Assembly: GCF_002056295.1 (NCBI RefSeq)
Contig: NZ_CP020100.1
Location: 2,751,501 to 2,815,500 of the forward strand
Source: Halopseudomonas phragmitis
GTDB lineage: Bacteria > Pseudomonadota > Gammaproteobacteria > Pseudomonadales > Pseudomonadaceae
Length of the DNA stretch: 64,000 nt
Reading direction: 5' to 3'
A program made the position numbers and the translations under genes. The notes under the pieces are model-generated. The model saw nothing but the letters and a program-made list of their open reading frames with translations, was not told the origin of the DNA and did not search any database. This document shows, piece after piece, positions 35,525 to 46,459 of this stretch. Position 1 is the stretch's first letter, and each line of letters opens with the position of its first letter.

Positions 35525-36739
35525 ATGGGTCTGCGTTCATTTCTGGACAAGATCGAACACAACTTCGAAAAGGGCGGCAAGCACGAGAAGTGGTATGCCC
35601 TGTACGAAGCCATTGATACCTTCTTTTACCGCCCCGGCAGTGTGACCAAAACCACCGCCCACGTGCGTGATGGTATCGACCTCAAGCGGATGATGATCAC
35701 CGTTTGGCTATGCACTTTCCCGGTGATGTTCTACGGCATGTACAACATCGGTTATCAGGCCAACAGCATTCTTGCTGCCAGCCCGGAACTGATGGCTGCC
35801 CAGGACAACTGGCGGATCGCCCTGATCTCGCTGTTTGCCGGTTTCAATCCAGCCAGCCTCTGGGACAACTTCGTTCACGGCGCTGCCTACTTCCTGCCCA
35901 TTTACCTGGTGACCTTCCTGGTCGGTGGTTTCTGGGAAGTGCTGTTCGCCTCGATCCGCAAGCATGAAGTCAATGAAGGTTTCTTCGTGACCTCAGTGCT
36001 GTTCGCCCTGATCATGCCGCCAGATATCCCGCTGTGGCAGGTTGCGCTGGGCATCAGCTTCGGTGTGGTGATCGGCAAGGAAGTGTTCGGTGGTACTGGC
36101 AAGAACTTCCTTAACCCGGCACTGACCGGCCGTGCCTTCCTGTTCTTCGCCTATCCGGCGGAAATCTCCGGTGACGCGGTTTGGACCACGGTTGACGGCT
36201 ACTCCGGCGCTACCGCGCTGAGCCTGGGCGCCGAAGGTGGCGTACAGGGCATCCTGGCCCAGGGCATCACCTGGTGGGACGCCTTCTTTGGCAATATGCA
36301 GGGTTCGATCGGTGAAGTGTCGACGCTGGCTATCTTCCTCGGCGGCGCGATTCTGCTGCTGACCAAGATCGCCAGCTGGCGCATCGTAGCTGGTGTGATG
36401 ATCGGCATGATCGGTATGAGCTTGCTGTTCAACACCATTGGTTCAACCAGCAACCCGATGTTCGCCATGCCCTGGTACTGGCACCTGGTGATCGGTGGCT
36501 TCGCTTTCGGCATGATCTTCATGGCGACCGACCCGGTGTCCGCCTCAATGACCAATACCGGCAAGTGGATCTTCGGTGCCTTGATTGGTGTCATGGTTAT
36601 CCTGATCCGGGTGGTGAACCCGGCGTTCCCTGAGGGCATGATGCTGGCGATTCTGTTTGCCAACCTGTTCGCGCCCCTGATCGACCACTTCGTGGTTCAG
36701 GCCAATATCAAGCGGAGGCTCGCACGTCATGTCAGCTAA
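35525..36739 (+). CDS. nqrB: Na+-NQR subunit B
   Basis: 404 residues with about ten membrane helices. Covalent FMN attaches to a Thr in the motif SGAT, seen here in [13 protein letters not shown] (about residue 225). Riboflavin and quinone sites also map to this subunit in the family. It begins 3 bp after nqrA and overlaps nqrC by 11 bp. Confidence 0.95.
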   Translation: MGLRSFLDKIEHNFEKGGKHEKWYALYEAIDTFFYRPGSVTKTTAHVRDGIDLKRMMITVWLCTFPVMFYGMYNIGYQANSILAASPELMAAQDNWRIALISLFAGFNPASLWDNFVHGAAYFLPIYLVTFLVGGFWEVLFASIRKHEVNEGFFVTSVLFALIMPPDIPLWQVALGISFGVVIGKEVFGGTGKNFLNPALTGRAFLFFAYPAEISGDAVWTTVDGYSGATALSLGAEGGVQGILAQGITWWDAFFGNMQGSIGEVSTLAIFLGGAILLLTKIASWRIVAGVMIGMIGMSLLFNTIGSTSNPMFAMPWYWHLVIGGFAFGMIFMATDPVSASMTNTGKWIFGALIGVMVILIRVVNPAFPEGMMLAILFANLFAPLIDHFVVQANIKRRLARHVS

Positions 36740-37505
36740 GAAAGAAACCGTAGGGCGGACGATTACTGTCGCTCTGTTGGTCTGTCTGGTGTGTTCGGTG
36801 GTGGTGTCCACCGCAGCGGTATCGCTGAAACCGATCCAGATCACCAACCAGTTGCTCGACAAGCAACGTAACATCCTGTCGATCGCTGGTCTGCTGGAGC
36901 CGGGTGTGCCGGTTCAGGAGCAGTTCCAGAAGATCACCCCGCGTCTGGTCGACCTGCGTACCGGCAAGTTCAGCGATGAGCTGGACCCGTTGAGCTACGA
37001 TCAGGCTCGTGCTGCCAAGGAGCCGGCATTGTCCAGCCGTCTGGACAGTTCGGACGATATTGCAGCTATCCGTCGCCGTGAGCACTTCGCTACCGTTTAT
37101 ATGGTGGAGAACGAAGACGGGATCGAAACTCTGATCCTGCCGATTCACGGCGCTGGTCTGTGGTCGACCCTGTATGGCTTCGTGGCCCTGGAAGGCGACC
37201 TCAACACTGTTGTGGGTCTGGGTTTTTATCAACACGCCGAGACCCCTGGTCTGGGTGGTGAGGTTGATAACCCGAACTGGAAGCAGCAGTGGACCGGTAA
37301 GCTGATCTACAACGATGACGGTAGCGTGGCTGTACAGGTGCTTAAAGGCAGCGTCGACAGCAACAGTCCGCGTATCCAGCACCAGGTCGATGGTCTGGCC
37401 GGTGCGACTCTGACCAGTCGTGGTGTGGAAAACCTGGTCCGTTTCTGGATGGGCGAAAATGGTTTCCGTCCGTTCCTGGATAACCTGCGCGCAGGGGAGG
37501 CTTAA
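36729..37505 (+). CDS. nqrC: Na+-NQR subunit C
   Basis: 258 residues: one N-terminal membrane anchor ([20 protein letters not shown]) and a periplasmic FMN-binding domain. The flavinylation site is the Thr in [13 protein letters not shown] (about residue 224), the target of the ApbE transferase encoded downstream. It overlaps nqrB at its start. Confidence 0.95.
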   Translation: MSAKKETVGRTITVALLVCLVCSVVVSTAAVSLKPIQITNQLLDKQRNILSIAGLLEPGVPVQEQFQKITPRLVDLRTGKFSDELDPLSYDQARAAKEPALSSRLDSSDDIAAIRRREHFATVYMVENEDGIETLILPIHGAGLWSTLYGFVALEGDLNTVVGLGFYQHAETPGLGGEVDNPNWKQQWTGKLIYNDDGSVAVQVLKGSVDSNSPRIQHQVDGLAGATLTSRGVENLVRFWMGENGFRPFLDNLRAGEA

Positions 37506-37507
37506 TC

Positions 37508-38179
37508 ATGGCTAAGGCAAGCGCCAAGCAGGTGCTCTTCGAGCCCATTTTTAGTAACAACCCGATCGCTCTGCAGGTACTGGGGATTTGTTCGGCCCTG
37601 GCAGTGACCACCAGCCTGAGTGTAACTCTGGTCATGTGTGTGGCGCTGACTTCGGTCTGTGCACTGTCCAACCTGTTCATTTCGGTAATTCGTAACCAGA
37701 TTCCCAGTGCGATTCGTATGATCGTGCAGATGGTGATCATCGCCTCTCTGGTAATTCTGGTTGACCAGACCCTCAAGGCTTTCGCCTATGACGCCAGCAA
37801 GCAGTTGTCGGTGTTCGTCGGTCTGATTATCACCAACTGTATCGTGATGGGGCGTGCTGAGGCCTTCGCCATGCAGAACCCGCCGGCCATGAGTTTCCTT
37901 GATGGTATCGGTAACGGTCTGGGCTACAGCTTCATCCTGATCGTGGTTGCGGTCATCCGTGAACTGTTCGGTGCCGGCTCGCTGCTGGGCTTCGAGATCC
38001 TGCCGCTGGTCAATGCCGGTGGTTGGTATCAGCCCAACGGTATGCTGCTGTTGCCGCCGTCGGCGTTCTTCATCATCGGCCTGATCATCTGGGCCCTGCG
38101 TACCTGGGACAAAGGCCAGGTCGAGGCTGTCGAGTTCAAGATGGCCCCTCAGACCCGTGCCGCCAAGGAGGCCATGTAA
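37508..38179 (+). CDS. nqrD: Na+-NQR subunit D
   Basis: 223 residues, six predicted membrane helices, Rnf/Nqr D-E family. Conserved cysteines (VLGICSAL near 29; IITNCIVMG near 112) match those that coordinate an iron centre between D and E. Begins 2 bp after nqrC. Confidence 0.95.
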   Translation: MAKASAKQVLFEPIFSNNPIALQVLGICSALAVTTSLSVTLVMCVALTSVCALSNLFISVIRNQIPSAIRMIVQMVIIASLVILVDQTLKAFAYDASKQLSVFVGLIITNCIVMGRAEAFAMQNPPAMSFLDGIGNGLGYSFILIVVAVIRELFGAGSLLGFEILPLVNAGGWYQPNGMLLLPPSAFFIIGLIIWALRTWDKGQVEAVEFKMAPQTRAAKEAM

Positions 38180-38182
38180 ATC

Positions 38183-38794
38183 ATGATCGAGCATTACATT
38201 AGCCTGCTGGTCAGAGCCATTTTCGTTGAGAACATGGCGCTGGCATTCTTCCTCGGGATGTGTACCTTCCTGGCCATTTCCAAGAAGGTGCAAACCGCCC
38301 TGGGTCTGGGTATTGCGGTGGTTGTGGTATTGACCATCACCGTACCTGCCAACAACCTGATCTACACCTATCTGCTGCGTGATGGCGCACTGGCCTGGGC
38401 TGGTATGCCGAATGTCGACCTGAGTTTCCTCGGTCTGCTGAGCTATATCGGCGTTATCGCCGCCATGGTTCAGATCCTCGAGATGCTGCTCGACAAATAT
38501 GTTCCGGCGCTCTACAACGCGCTGGGCGTGTTCCTGCCGCTGATTACCGTGAACTGTGCGATTTTGGGTGCTTCGCTGTTCATGGTTGAGCGTGATTACG
38601 CACTGGGTGAAAGTGTCGTGTACGGCTTTGGGGCTGGTACTGGCTGGGCGCTGGCAATTGTCGCGCTGGCTGGTATCCGTGAAAAACTCAAGTACAGCGA
38701 CGTTCCGGACGGTCTGCGCGGACTGGGCATCACCTTCATCATTGTCGGTCTGATGTCTCTGGGCTTCATGTCCTTCTCCGGCGTACAACTGTAA
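38183..38794 (+). CDS. nqrE: Na+-NQR subunit E
   Basis: 203 residues, six membrane helices with inverted topology relative to NqrD. It contains the paired cysteines in LGMCTFLAI (about 27) and TVNCAILGA (about 120) for the shared iron centre. Begins 3 bp after nqrD. Confidence 0.95.
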   Translation: MIEHYISLLVRAIFVENMALAFFLGMCTFLAISKKVQTALGLGIAVVVVLTITVPANNLIYTYLLRDGALAWAGMPNVDLSFLGLLSYIGVIAAMVQILEMLLDKYVPALYNALGVFLPLITVNCAILGASLFMVERDYALGESVVYGFGAGTGWALAIVALAGIREKLKYSDVPDGLRGLGITFIIVGLMSLGFMSFSGVQL

Positions 38795-38812
38795 TAAGGA
38801 GCTGAACCCGTC

Positions 38813-40036
38813 ATGAACATCGAAATCATCCTCGGCGTCGGGATGTTCACCGCGGTCGTTTTGACGCTGGTGGCCGTGATCCTGATCGCCCGTTCGAAAC
38901 TGGTCAGCAGCGGTGACATCTCTATCGAGATCAACGGCGAGCGGACCATTACCGTGCCGGCTGGCGGCAAGCTGCTCAACACGCTGTCCGACAACGGCAT
39001 TTTCCTGTCGTCGGCCTGTGGTGGCGGCGGTACCTGCGCCCAGTGCAAGTGCATCGTTGAAGCGGGCGGTGGCGAAATGCTGCCGACCGAAGAGACTCAC
39101 TTCACCAAGCGTGAAGCGAAGGAAGGCTGGCGCCTGTCCTGTCAGACCCCGGTCAAGCAGGACATGAAGATCGAAGTGCCGGAAGAAGTGTTCGGCGTGA
39201 AGAAGTGGGAGTGTACTGTCGAGTCCAACCCCAACGTCGCGACCTTCATCAAGGAACTGACCCTGAAACTGCCGGAAGGCGAGAACGTTGACTTCCGTGC
39301 CGGTGGTTACGTACAGCTTGAATGCCCGCCGCACACCGTGCATTACAAGGACTTCGACATTCAGCCTGAATACCGTGGCGACTGGGACAAATTCGATCAA
39401 TGGAAGTATGTTTCCAAGGTCGACGAAACGGTCATCCGCGCCTATTCGATGGCTAACTACCCGGAAGAGAAGGGCGTGGTCAAGTTCAACATCCGTGTGG
39501 CCTCGCCGCCGCCCGGTCGTGATGACTTGCCGCCCGGCAAGATGTCTTCCTGGGTATTTTCTCTCAAGCCCGGTGACAAGGTAACCGTGTATGGCCCGTT
39601 TGGTGAGTTCTTCGCCAAGGAAACCGATGCCGAGATGGTCTTTGTCGGTGGTGGTGCCGGTATGGCGCCAATGCGCTCGCACATCTTCGACCAGCTCAAG
39701 CGTCTGCACTCCACGCGCAAGATCAGCTTCTGGTACGGCGCGCGTTCGCTGCGCGAGGCTTTCTACGTCGAAGAGTTCGATCAACTGGCTGCTGAGAACG
39801 AGAACTTCGAGTGGCATCTGGCACTGTCGGATCCGCTGCCCGAAGATAACTGGGAAGGCCCCACCGGCTTTATCCACAACGTTCTGTTCGAGAACTACCT
39901 GAAGGAGCATCCGGCGCCTGAGGACTGCGAGTTCTACATGTGCGGGCCGCCGATGATGAACGCTTCGGTGATCAAGATGCTGCAAGACCTGGGTGTGGAG
40001 CCCGAGAATATCCTGCTCGACGACTTCGGCGGATAA
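38813..40036 (+). CDS. nqrF: Na+-NQR subunit F (NADH oxidising)
   Basis: 407 residues. N-terminal helix (about 4-27), a [2Fe-2S] ferredoxin domain with [13 protein letters not shown] (about 68-80) and a later LSCQ cysteine, then a ferredoxin-reductase module with the FAD motif RAYSMANYP and NADH site ([19 protein letters not shown]). It accepts electrons from NADH and starts the chain. A clear GGAG precedes the ATG. Confidence 0.95.
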   Translation: MNIEIILGVGMFTAVVLTLVAVILIARSKLVSSGDISIEINGERTITVPAGGKLLNTLSDNGIFLSSACGGGGTCAQCKCIVEAGGGEMLPTEETHFTKREAKEGWRLSCQTPVKQDMKIEVPEEVFGVKKWECTVESNPNVATFIKELTLKLPEGENVDFRAGGYVQLECPPHTVHYKDFDIQPEYRGDWDKFDQWKYVSKVDETVIRAYSMANYPEEKGVVKFNIRVASPPPGRDDLPPGKMSSWVFSLKPGDKVTVYGPFGEFFAKETDAEMVFVGGGAGMAPMRSHIFDQLKRLHSTRKISFWYGARSLREAFYVEEFDQLAAENENFEWHLALSDPLPEDNWEGPTGFIHNVLFENYLKEHPAPEDCEFYMCGPPMMNASVIKMLQDLGVEPENILLDDFGG

Positions 40037-40038
40037 AC

Positions 40039-41061
40039 ATGCTGCATCGTGTTACCCAGCCCGTTATAGCTGTCGCCCTGGCGGCAGCCGTAACGGGCTG
40101 TTTCAATTCTGTAGAGCCGGTTTCTGAAGTTCAGGGCGCTACTATGGGGAGCAGCTACTCGATCAAGTGGGTGGCGCAAGAGGACTCCCTGGGGGCAGTG
40201 GCCCTGCATGCCGAGATCGAGGCCATGCTGGCCGAGTTCGACGCTGAGGTGTCGACCTGGCGTCCCGATTCTGATTTGGCGCTTTTCAACGCTGCGGCTG
40301 TCGGCAGTTGCCGGGATATGCCTGATTCGGTACTGGATCTAGTGCGGCTGGCTCAGGAGCTCAATCGTGAGAGCGGCGGTGCCTTTGATCTGACTGTTGG
40401 TCCCTTGCTGCGGCTGTGGGGGTTCCACGGTGGCGATGGGCGCCAAGTGATTCCTGCCGAGCAGGAAGTTGAACGTACACTACAGCGGGTAGGTCAGCGG
40501 CACCTGCGGATTGAGGGTCGTCAGCTGTGCAAGGATGCTGACGTTGAGGTGGATGTCAGCAGCATCGCAGCCGGTTACATGGTTGATCGTGTGGTGGAAT
40601 ACCTGCACAGTCTGGGAATCACCAGCTACATGGTTGAAATCACCGGTGAGCTCAAGGCGGCCGGTCTGAAGCCAGGCAACCGGCCTTGGCGGATCGCGGT
40701 CGAGGAGCCGCGTGACGACAACCGGGTAACCCACAAGGTGATCGCTCTGGATGGTCACGGCGTATCCACCTCAGGAGATTATCGCAATTATTTCGAGTAC
40801 GAGGGGCAGCGCTACTCGCATACCTTCGATCCGGTCAGTGGCCGCCCGGTCATGCATGCCCTGGCCTCGGTCACGGTGCTGGACCCGTCCACGGCACGGG
40901 CTGACGGGCTGTCGACCATTCTGTTGGTCAAGGGGCCGGAGGCCGGATGGGTGTATGCTGTAGAGCATGACATAGCAGCTTTGTTCGTAATTCGTTCCGG
41001 GAAGGGCTTCGTATCCCGCAGCACTCCCCGATTCAAGGTCCTCAAAAGGGGCAAGGAGTAA
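40039..41061 (+). CDS. apbE: FAD:protein FMN transferase
   Basis: 340 residues from the ATG at 40039, 2 bp after nqrF. A lipoprotein signal ends at Cys21 (AAAVTGC). It matches ApbE: GATMGSSYSIKW, the metal/FAD region DVDVSSIAAGYMVDRV-like, VEITGELKAAG, and HTFDPVSGRPV near the C-terminus. It flavinylates the Thr residues of NqrB and NqrC on the periplasmic side, explaining its place in the operon. Confidence 0.93.
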   Translation: MLHRVTQPVIAVALAAAVTGCFNSVEPVSEVQGATMGSSYSIKWVAQEDSLGAVALHAEIEAMLAEFDAEVSTWRPDSDLALFNAAAVGSCRDMPDSVLDLVRLAQELNRESGGAFDLTVGPLLRLWGFHGGDGRQVIPAEQEVERTLQRVGQRHLRIEGRQLCKDADVEVDVSSIAAGYMVDRVVEYLHSLGITSYMVEITGELKAAGLKPGNRPWRIAVEEPRDDNRVTHKVIALDGHGVSTSGDYRNYFEYEGQRYSHTFDPVSGRPVMHALASVTVLDPSTARADGLSTILLVKGPEAGWVYAVEHDIAALFVIRSGKGFVSRSTPRFKVLKRGKE

Positions 41062-41064
41062 CTC

Positions 41065-41310
41065 ATGGTTTGGGTTTTGGCTTTTCTGTTGATGTCGCTG
41101 ATCGTCGCCGGCATGGCTGTCGGGGTGATGATGGGGCGCAAGCCAATTGCCGGTTCCTGTGGTGGTATCGGTGCGACTGGCGTGGATAAGGTCTGTGGCA
41201 TCTGTGGTGGTGACACGACCAAGTGTGAAGAGGCTAGTGCCAGAGCCGGTGTGCCCCAGGTGCCCAGCAAGGGTGCAGATCTTGCGCGTGACGCGACCAA
41301 GGTCGACTAG
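41065..41310 (+). CDS. nqrM: Na+-NQR maturation protein NqrM
   Basis: 81 residues: one N-terminal membrane helix (about 3-24) followed by a cysteine-rich segment (GSCGGIG ... VCGICGGDTTKCEE). The four cysteines are the family hallmark, thought to deliver the iron centre to NqrD/E. Begins 3 bp after apbE, completing the operon. Confidence 0.9.
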   Translation: MVWVLAFLLMSLIVAGMAVGVMMGRKPIAGSCGGIGATGVDKVCGICGGDTTKCEEASARAGVPQVPSKGADLARDATKVD

Positions 41311-41365
41311 TCAGGCAATCGGTGAGCTGTCAGCATTTTCCCGTTAGCACAAGGAACACATTTGA

Positions 41366-42763
41366 ATGGCCGTATACAACTATGACGTAGTGGTGTTGGG
41401 CTCTGGCCCAGCGGGTGAGGGGGCTGCGATGAATGCAGCCAAACATGGCCGCAAGGTGGCGGTGGTTGAAGAGCGCAATGTGGTGGGCGGCAACTGCACT
41501 CACCTCGGCACTATCCCCTCCAAGGCGCTGCGTTATTCGGTCAAGCAGATTATTCAGTTCAACACCAACCCGATGTTCCGCCAGATTGGTGACCCGCGTT
41601 GGTTCTCGTTCCCTGACGTATTGCGCAGCGCCGAAAAAGTGATGAGCAAGCAGGTGGCTTCACGTACCAGCTACTATGCGCGCAATCGGGTCGATGTGTT
41701 TTTCGGCAAGGGCAGTTTCGCCGATGAGCACACCATCGAGCTGGTCAATAGCTCCGGGGTAGTGGACAAGCTGGTGGCCAAGGAAGTAATCATCGCTACC
41801 GGTTCGCGGCCGTACCGTCCGGCGGATGTCAACTTCAGCCACCCGCGCATCTACGACAGTGACACCATTCTCAAGCTCAATCACACGCCGCGCACCCTGA
41901 TTATCTATGGCGCCGGGGTGATCGGCTGCGAGTATGCATCGATTTTTTGCGGTCTTGGGGTGAAGGTCGATCTGATCGACAATCGCGACCGTTTGCTCAG
42001 CTTCCTCGATGATGAAATCTCCGATGCGCTCAGTTATCACCTGCGCAACAACAGTGTGCTGATCCGCCACAACGAGGAGTATGACAAGATCGAGGGGCTG
42101 GAAAATCGTGGGGTGATTCTGCATCTCAAGTCCGGCAAGAAGCTCAAAGCTGACGCCTTGCTCTGGTGCAATGGCCGTACCGGCAACACCGATGGTCTGG
42201 GGCTGGAGAACGTCGGGCTGCATCCCAACGGCCGGGGTCAGCTTGAGGTCGATCAGAACTACCGGACCTCGGTGCCGAACATCTACGCGGTGGGTGATGT
42301 GATCGGTTGGCCGAGTCTGGCCAGTGCGGCTTTCGATCAGGGCCGTTCGGCGGCTGGCAATATCGTCAGCAACGATGCCTGGCGGTTTGTCGATGATGTG
42401 CCGACCGGTATCTATACCATTCCCGAGATCAGTTCGGTCGGCAAGACCGAGCGTGAACTGACTGAGGCCAAAGTGCCCTATGAGGTCGGTCAGGCGTTCT
42501 TCAAGAGTATTGCCAGGGCGCAGATCAGTGGTGAGCCGGTAGGGCTGCTGAAGATCCTGTTTCACCGTGAAACCCTGGAAGTGCTGGGTATTCATTGCTT
42601 TGGCGACCAGGCCGCCGAGATCGTACATATCGGTCAGGCGATTATGAACCAGAAGGGTGAGGCCAATACCATTCAGTATTTCGTCAACACCACCTTCAAC
42701 TACCCGACCATGGCCGAGGCCTACCGGGTTGCTGCGCTGGATGGCCTGAACCGGCTGTTCTGA
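41366..42763 (+). CDS. sthA: Soluble pyridine nucleotide transhydrogenase
   Basis: 465 residues, flavoprotein disulfide reductase fold: FAD motif [20 protein letters not shown] fold [18 protein letters not shown]-binding [10 protein letters not shown], and C-terminal dimer domain. At the usual redox pair CxxxxC only Cys44 remains; position 49 is Thr ([13 protein letters not shown]), which is the expected state for transhydrogenases and separates them from lipoamide dehydrogenase. It balances NADPH and NADH. Separated from nqrM by 55 bp. Confidence 0.93.
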   Translation: MAVYNYDVVVLGSGPAGEGAAMNAAKHGRKVAVVEERNVVGGNCTHLGTIPSKALRYSVKQIIQFNTNPMFRQIGDPRWFSFPDVLRSAEKVMSKQVASRTSYYARNRVDVFFGKGSFADEHTIELVNSSGVVDKLVAKEVIIATGSRPYRPADVNFSHPRIYDSDTILKLNHTPRTLIIYGAGVIGCEYASIFCGLGVKVDLIDNRDRLLSFLDDEISDALSYHLRNNSVLIRHNEEYDKIEGLENRGVILHLKSGKKLKADALLWCNGRTGNTDGLGLENVGLHPNGRGQLEVDQNYRTSVPNIYAVGDVIGWPSLASAAFDQGRSAAGNIVSNDAWRFVDDVPTGIYTIPEISSVGKTERELTEAKVPYEVGQAFFKSIARAQISGEPVGLLKILFHRETLEVLGIHCFGDQAAEIVHIGQAIMNQKGEANTIQYFVNTTFNYPTMAEAYRVAALDGLNRLF

Positions 42764-42774
42764 ACCAGCAGGTT

Positions 42775-42796
42775 GCCCCGGCCGCTTGGCCGGGGC
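42775..42796. terminator. GC hairpin between convergent sthA and GDPD gene
   Basis: GCCCCGGCC (42775-42783), loop GCTT, GGCCGGGGC (42788-42796), a perfect 9-bp stem abutting the GDPD stop. No T-run on either strand. Confidence 0.55.
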
Positions 42797-43525
42797 TCAG
42801 CCGCTGTTGCCGAGTAGCCGGACAGCCTGGCTGGGTACATCGGTAATGATGCTATCCACCCCCATCTGCGCCAGGCGCTGCATTAAATCCAGATCATTGA
42901 CTGTCCATACTGAGACGTGCAGGCCGCTGGCCTGAGCTCGAGCCAGCAACGCCGGGCTGCATAGCGTCCAGTTCAATACCAGCATCTGGCAGCCGTAACG
43001 TAAAGCACTCTTGACCGGGTCCAGCAGGCCATACTCCTCAACCAGTCCGGTTGGCAATGGGCAGCCGCTGTCATGGGCGTAACGCAGCAGGATGCGGCTG
43101 CTGGAGGTGATGGTGACCTTGTTGTGCAGCTCAAAGCGTTCGACCAGCCGCAGGATTGCATCAATCACCAGCCGTGACTGGCTTTGCGAGCCGCTCTTGA
43201 CCTCAAGCTGATAGTGCTCGAACTCCGGGCAGCTCTCGAACAGTTGTTCCAGACTGGGGATCAGGCAGGGCTCCGGCCAGTCGGGCAGGGCATGACGGGC
43301 GTCGAGGCGGGTCAGGTGTGTAGCCGGGTGTTGAGCAACCTTACCACCCAGGCCAGTGGTGCGCCTGAGCGTGGGGTCATGAATGACGATCAGTTGCTGG
43401 TCGGCCGACAGGTGCAGGTCTAGTTCAACCCGGGTGACTCCGGCCTCAAGAGCCTTGCGAAAACTTGGCAGGGTGTTCTCTGGAGCCTCGGCACGGGCGC
43501 CCCGGTGGCCATAGATGAGCGGCAT
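42797..43525 (-). CDS. Glycerophosphodiester phosphodiesterase (UgpQ-like)
   Basis: 242 residues, TIM-barrel GDPD domain without signal peptide, so cytoplasmic like UgpQ. The catalytic motif YGHRGARAEAPENT lies at the N-terminus, followed by VELDLHLSADQQLIVIHDP with the metal and acid residues. It hydrolyses glycerophosphodiesters to glycerol-3-phosphate. It is the last gene of a minus-strand run following the small secreted protein (5-bp gap). Confidence 0.9.
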   Translation of the reverse strand: MPLIYGHRGARAEAPENTLPSFRKALEAGVTRVELDLHLSADQQLIVIHDPTLRRTTGLGGKVAQHPATHLTRLDARHALPDWPEPCLIPSLEQLFESCPEFEHYQLEVKSGSQSQSRLVIDAILRLVERFELHNKVTITSSSRILLRYAHDSGCPLPTGLVEEYGLLDPVKSALRYGCQMLVLNWTLCSPALLARAQASGLHVSVWTVNDLDLMQRLAQMGVDSIITDVPSQAVRLLGNSG

Positions 43526-43530
43526 TGACG

Positions 43531-43827
43531 TTACTGTATCCGAGGTTGGTGCTGACGCACGCTATGAATGACCTTGTCGTGTTCGAAGTAGACGCTGAAA
43601 CCGGGATAGTCCCAACGGCTGATCGGTGGCTGGCCGACGGCCGGGTGACGGGTGGTGGGCTGTCCATGGCGCTGAACTACCTGGGCGCTGCTGGTGCCGT
43701 TGTTCGGTAGTTGGTTGGCGCTGGTGCCTGCCTGCTGGCCGACCGGTACGGTTAGCGTGTCGGCCAGGCTCCAGGCGGCACCGCACAGCAGGGTGACGGC
43801 CAGGCTCAGGCTGGTGAGTTTTTTCAT
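43531..43827 (-). CDS. Small secreted protein of unknown function
   Basis: 98 residues from the ATG at 43827, with AAAGGA upstream. A signal peptide (MKKLTSLSLAVTLLCGAAWSLA) precedes a short region with VVQRHGQPTTRHPAVGQPPI and SRWDYPGFSVYFEHDKVIHS. The pattern G-x-P ... WDY-xF-V-YFE...VIHSV recalls the BamE/SmpA-OmlA type fold in other small envelope proteins, though I cannot assign it. The ATG overlaps the PilZ gene stop (ATGA). Confidence 0.7.
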   Translation of the reverse strand: MKKLTSLSLAVTLLCGAAWSLADTLTVPVGQQAGTSANQLPNNGTSSAQVVQRHGQPTTRHPAVGQPPISRWDYPGFSVYFEHDKVIHSVRQHQPRIQ

Positions 43828-44411
43828 GTTGGCGTCCTTTCTTCGGTTTTTGCAGCTCGTATGTCCTGGGCCTGCTTTTGCAGAATATGCCGGGCCAGTA
43901 GCTGGCGCTGAGCATCGGACAATTGCTCGAAGCTTACCCCGATTGTCCATTTGCCGGTAGCAAATGGGTCACAATGCACAACTTTGGCTGGCACGATAAG
44001 GCCGAGCGGAGTAGGGAGCAGTACCATACGGATGGCGAGCCAACTGCCGGGTGTAAGGGGCTCGGAGGCGGGGAAGGACATCCCGCCTTCGCTGATAGTG
44101 ACGTCGACACAGGCGCCCAGATCTTCAGACAATTGGGTAGCAAGGGCTTTGCCGACCAGATCGATGCGCTTGTTGATTATCTTCAGGTAGTTGGCCAGGG
44201 CCCGGTCGCGCTCGGCGATCTGACGCAACAGATGCTGGGACTCGTAGTCGAGCATGTGCAGGTCTCCCAGCAGTCCGAACAGGGGGGATTGTCGGGTGAA
44301 ATCGGACAGGTCCCCCTCGGGGCCATCGATCAGCCGATAGTCCAGCGCCAGATTGTCCTGGATACGGAAATATTCGCGCATGTCGTTGTCAACGTCGTTA
44401 TGGGTTTGCAT
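43824..44411 (-). CDS. PilZ-domain protein, atypical
   Basis: 195 residues. PilZ proteins bind cyclic-di-GMP through RxxxR and (D/N)xSxxG. Here an REYFR segment sits near the N-terminus and VTISEGGMSF in the barrel, where the expected D/N is Thr, so ligand binding is uncertain. The middle (LRQIAERDRALANYLKIINKRID) is a long helix. Soluble, cytoplasmic. It is divergent from lolC across 92 bp and coupled to a secreted protein. Confidence 0.75.
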   Translation of the reverse strand: MQTHNDVDNDMREYFRIQDNLALDYRLIDGPEGDLSDFTRQSPLFGLLGDLHMLDYESQHLLRQIAERDRALANYLKIINKRIDLVGKALATQLSEDLGACVDVTISEGGMSFPASEPLTPGSWLAIRMVLLPTPLGLIVPAKVVHCDPFATGKWTIGVSFEQLSDAQRQLLARHILQKQAQDIRAAKTEERTPT

Positions 44412-44503
44412 GGCTGTTCCCGTTTACCGCAACGCAATTCAGTGTAACATGGCAGCCCAAACCGACACTCAACTGGGTCCATCCTTCAGGTAACTGGTAT
44501 TCC

Positions 44504-45748
44504 ATGTTCAGACCCCTGCCGTTTTTTATCGGATTGCGCTACACCCGCGCCAAACGTCGTAACCACTTCATTTCGTTCATCTCGCTGATTTCCATGCTCG
44601 GCCTGACCCTGGGGGTCATGGTCATGATTCTGGTGTTGTCGGTCATGAACGGTTTTGATCGTGAGCTGCGTACCAGAATTCTCGGCATGGTGCCGCACGC
44701 CACCATCAATGGTTACCAGCCGATCGACGATTGGCAAAGTCTGGCTGGAGTGCTGACCGCCCATCCCAGGGTGGAGGCGGCGGCGCCGTTCATTCAACTC
44801 CAGGGGATGTTGACCCATAACGGAAGTGTAGCTCCGGTTCTGGTTAATGGCATTGTGCCCGAGGCCGAGGCTGGCGTCTCGATCATCGATCAGCACCTCG
44901 AGGCTGGCAGCCTGGATGCTCTGGTTGATGGCCAGTTCGGTATCATCATCGGTGAACTCACGGCCAAGCGCTTCGGGGTTGAACCGGGTGACAAGCTGAC
45001 CTTCGTCTTGCCGGAGGCCTCGATGACGCCCGCCGGGGTGTTTCCGCGGCTCAAGCGTTTCGAGGTTGTGGGGATATTCAAGGTCGGGGCCGAGCTGGAT
45101 GGCTCGCTGGCGTTGATTCACGCCGCAGATGCTGCGCGTCTGTCGCGTTGGCAGCCAGGGCAGGTTCAGGGGCTGCGGATCAAGCTGGATGATCTGTTCC
45201 AGGCGCCGCAGGTAGCCTGGGAGCTGGTGACCCGGTTGCCGGGTCAGTACTACGCCCAGGACTGGACCCGCAGCCACGGCAACCTGTTCGCGGCTATCCG
45301 CATGGAGAAGACCATGGTCGGCTTGCTGCTGTTGCTGATCGTGGCGGTGGCAGCCTTCAACATCATTTCCACCCTGGTAATGGTCGTCACCGATAAAAAG
45401 GCCGATATCGCGATCTTGCGCACGCTGGGCAGTTCGCCGCGCACGATCATGGGCATCTTCATGGTTCAGGGCTCGGTTATCGGTGTGGTCGGTACTCTGG
45501 CCGGCTGTGTGCTCGGCGTGCTGGCGGCGCTCAATGTCTCCGATCTGGTGGCCGGGCTGGAACGTTTGCTGGGGATTCAATTTCTCAGTTCCGATGTGTA
45601 TTTCATCAACTACCTGCCATCCGAGCTGCTTTGGGGCGATGTGCTGCTGATCTGCTCGGCGGGTCTGGGTCTGAGCTTCCTGGCCACCCTGTATCCGGCC
45701 TGGCGGGCATCACGCACCGAACCGGCGGAGGCTTTGCGTTATGACTGA
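44504..45748 (+). CDS. Lipoprotein-releasing ABC permease, LolC/LolF type
   Basis: 414 residues with four membrane helices and a large periplasmic domain after TM1 (about 45-270), the MacB/LolC/E arrangement. The N-terminal [21 protein letters not shown] is typical. It mixes LolC features ([23 protein letters not shown], a MTPAG hook-like segment near 165) and LolE-like ones ([19 protein letters not shown] near 345). Extracts outer-membrane lipoproteins and passes them to LolA. Its stop overlaps lolD by 8 bp. No second permease gene follows. Confidence 0.9.
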   Translation: MFRPLPFFIGLRYTRAKRRNHFISFISLISMLGLTLGVMVMILVLSVMNGFDRELRTRILGMVPHATINGYQPIDDWQSLAGVLTAHPRVEAAAPFIQLQGMLTHNGSVAPVLVNGIVPEAEAGVSIIDQHLEAGSLDALVDGQFGIIIGELTAKRFGVEPGDKLTFVLPEASMTPAGVFPRLKRFEVVGIFKVGAELDGSLALIHAADAARLSRWQPGQVQGLRIKLDDLFQAPQVAWELVTRLPGQYYAQDWTRSHGNLFAAIRMEKTMVGLLLLLIVAVAAFNIISTLVMVVTDKKADIAILRTLGSSPRTIMGIFMVQGSVIGVVGTLAGCVLGVLAALNVSDLVAGLERLLGIQFLSSDVYFINYLPSELLWGDVLLICSAGLGLSFLATLYPAWRASRTEPAEALRYD

Positions 45749-46427
45749 AGTGGTTCTCGAATGCCGGCGGATCTGCAAGGAGTATGCGGTGGGGCCGCAG
45801 AGCCTGCAGGTGCTGAAAAACGTCAACCTGCGACTGCAAGCCGGCGAGCGGGTGGCAATCGTGGGCAGTTCCGGCTCGGGCAAGACCACCTTGCTCAACC
45901 TGCTTGGCGGGCTGGATACCCCGAGCAAGGGTGAAGTCTGGCTGGCAGGCAAGCAGATTTCTGCGCTGCGCGAGTCGGAGCGCGGGCGTCTGCGCAACAG
46001 TGACCTGGGCTTCGTTTACCAGTTTCACCACCTGTTGCCGGAGTTCACTGCGCTGGAGAATGTCTGCATGCCGCTGTTGATTGGTCGCACGCCGATTGCT
46101 GAGGCGAGAGAGCGGGCGATGAACATGCTGGAGCGGGTGGGCTTGAAGCCGCGGGCTGGCCACAAGCCCGCGGAATTATCCGGCGGCGAACGTCAGCGGG
46201 TGGCGATTGCCCGGGCGCTGATCAATCAGCCGGCTTGTGTGCTGCTCGATGAGCCGACCGGCAATCTCGATCAGCATACTGCCCGAAGTGTTCAGCAACT
46301 TATGCTGGAGTTGAGCCAGAGCCTGAAAACCACCTTCCTGGTGGTGACCCACGATTTGCACCTGGCAGCCCAGATGGATCGGGTGCTGACTCTGACCGAA
46401 GGTCATCTCGAACAGCATCAGTTCTGA
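45741..46427 (+). CDS. lolD: Lipoprotein-releasing ABC ATPase LolD
   Basis: 228 residues. ABC motifs: Walker [14 protein letters not shown] (about 40), LolD-type [19 protein letters not shown], signature LSGGERQR, Walker [13 protein letters not shown]. Peripheral on the inner membrane, energising the Lol permease. Overlaps the upstream permease gene and converges on the DUF2062 gene. Confidence 0.93.
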   Translation: MTEVVLECRRICKEYAVGPQSLQVLKNVNLRLQAGERVAIVGSSGSGKTTLLNLLGGLDTPSKGEVWLAGKQISALRESERGRLRNSDLGFVYQFHHLLPEFTALENVCMPLLIGRTPIAEARERAMNMLERVGLKPRAGHKPAELSGGERQRVAIARALINQPACVLLDEPTGNLDQHTARSVQQLMLELSQSLKTTFLVVTHDLHLAAQMDRVLTLTEGHLEQHQF

Positions 46428-46459
46428 AGCAGATCTGATTCTCACCTATCGCCGTCGGT

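Noticed and set aside
37502-39985. 827-codon minus frame across nqrD, E and F
   Set aside because: Spans three real genes antisense; His/Gln-rich composition typical of shadow frames.
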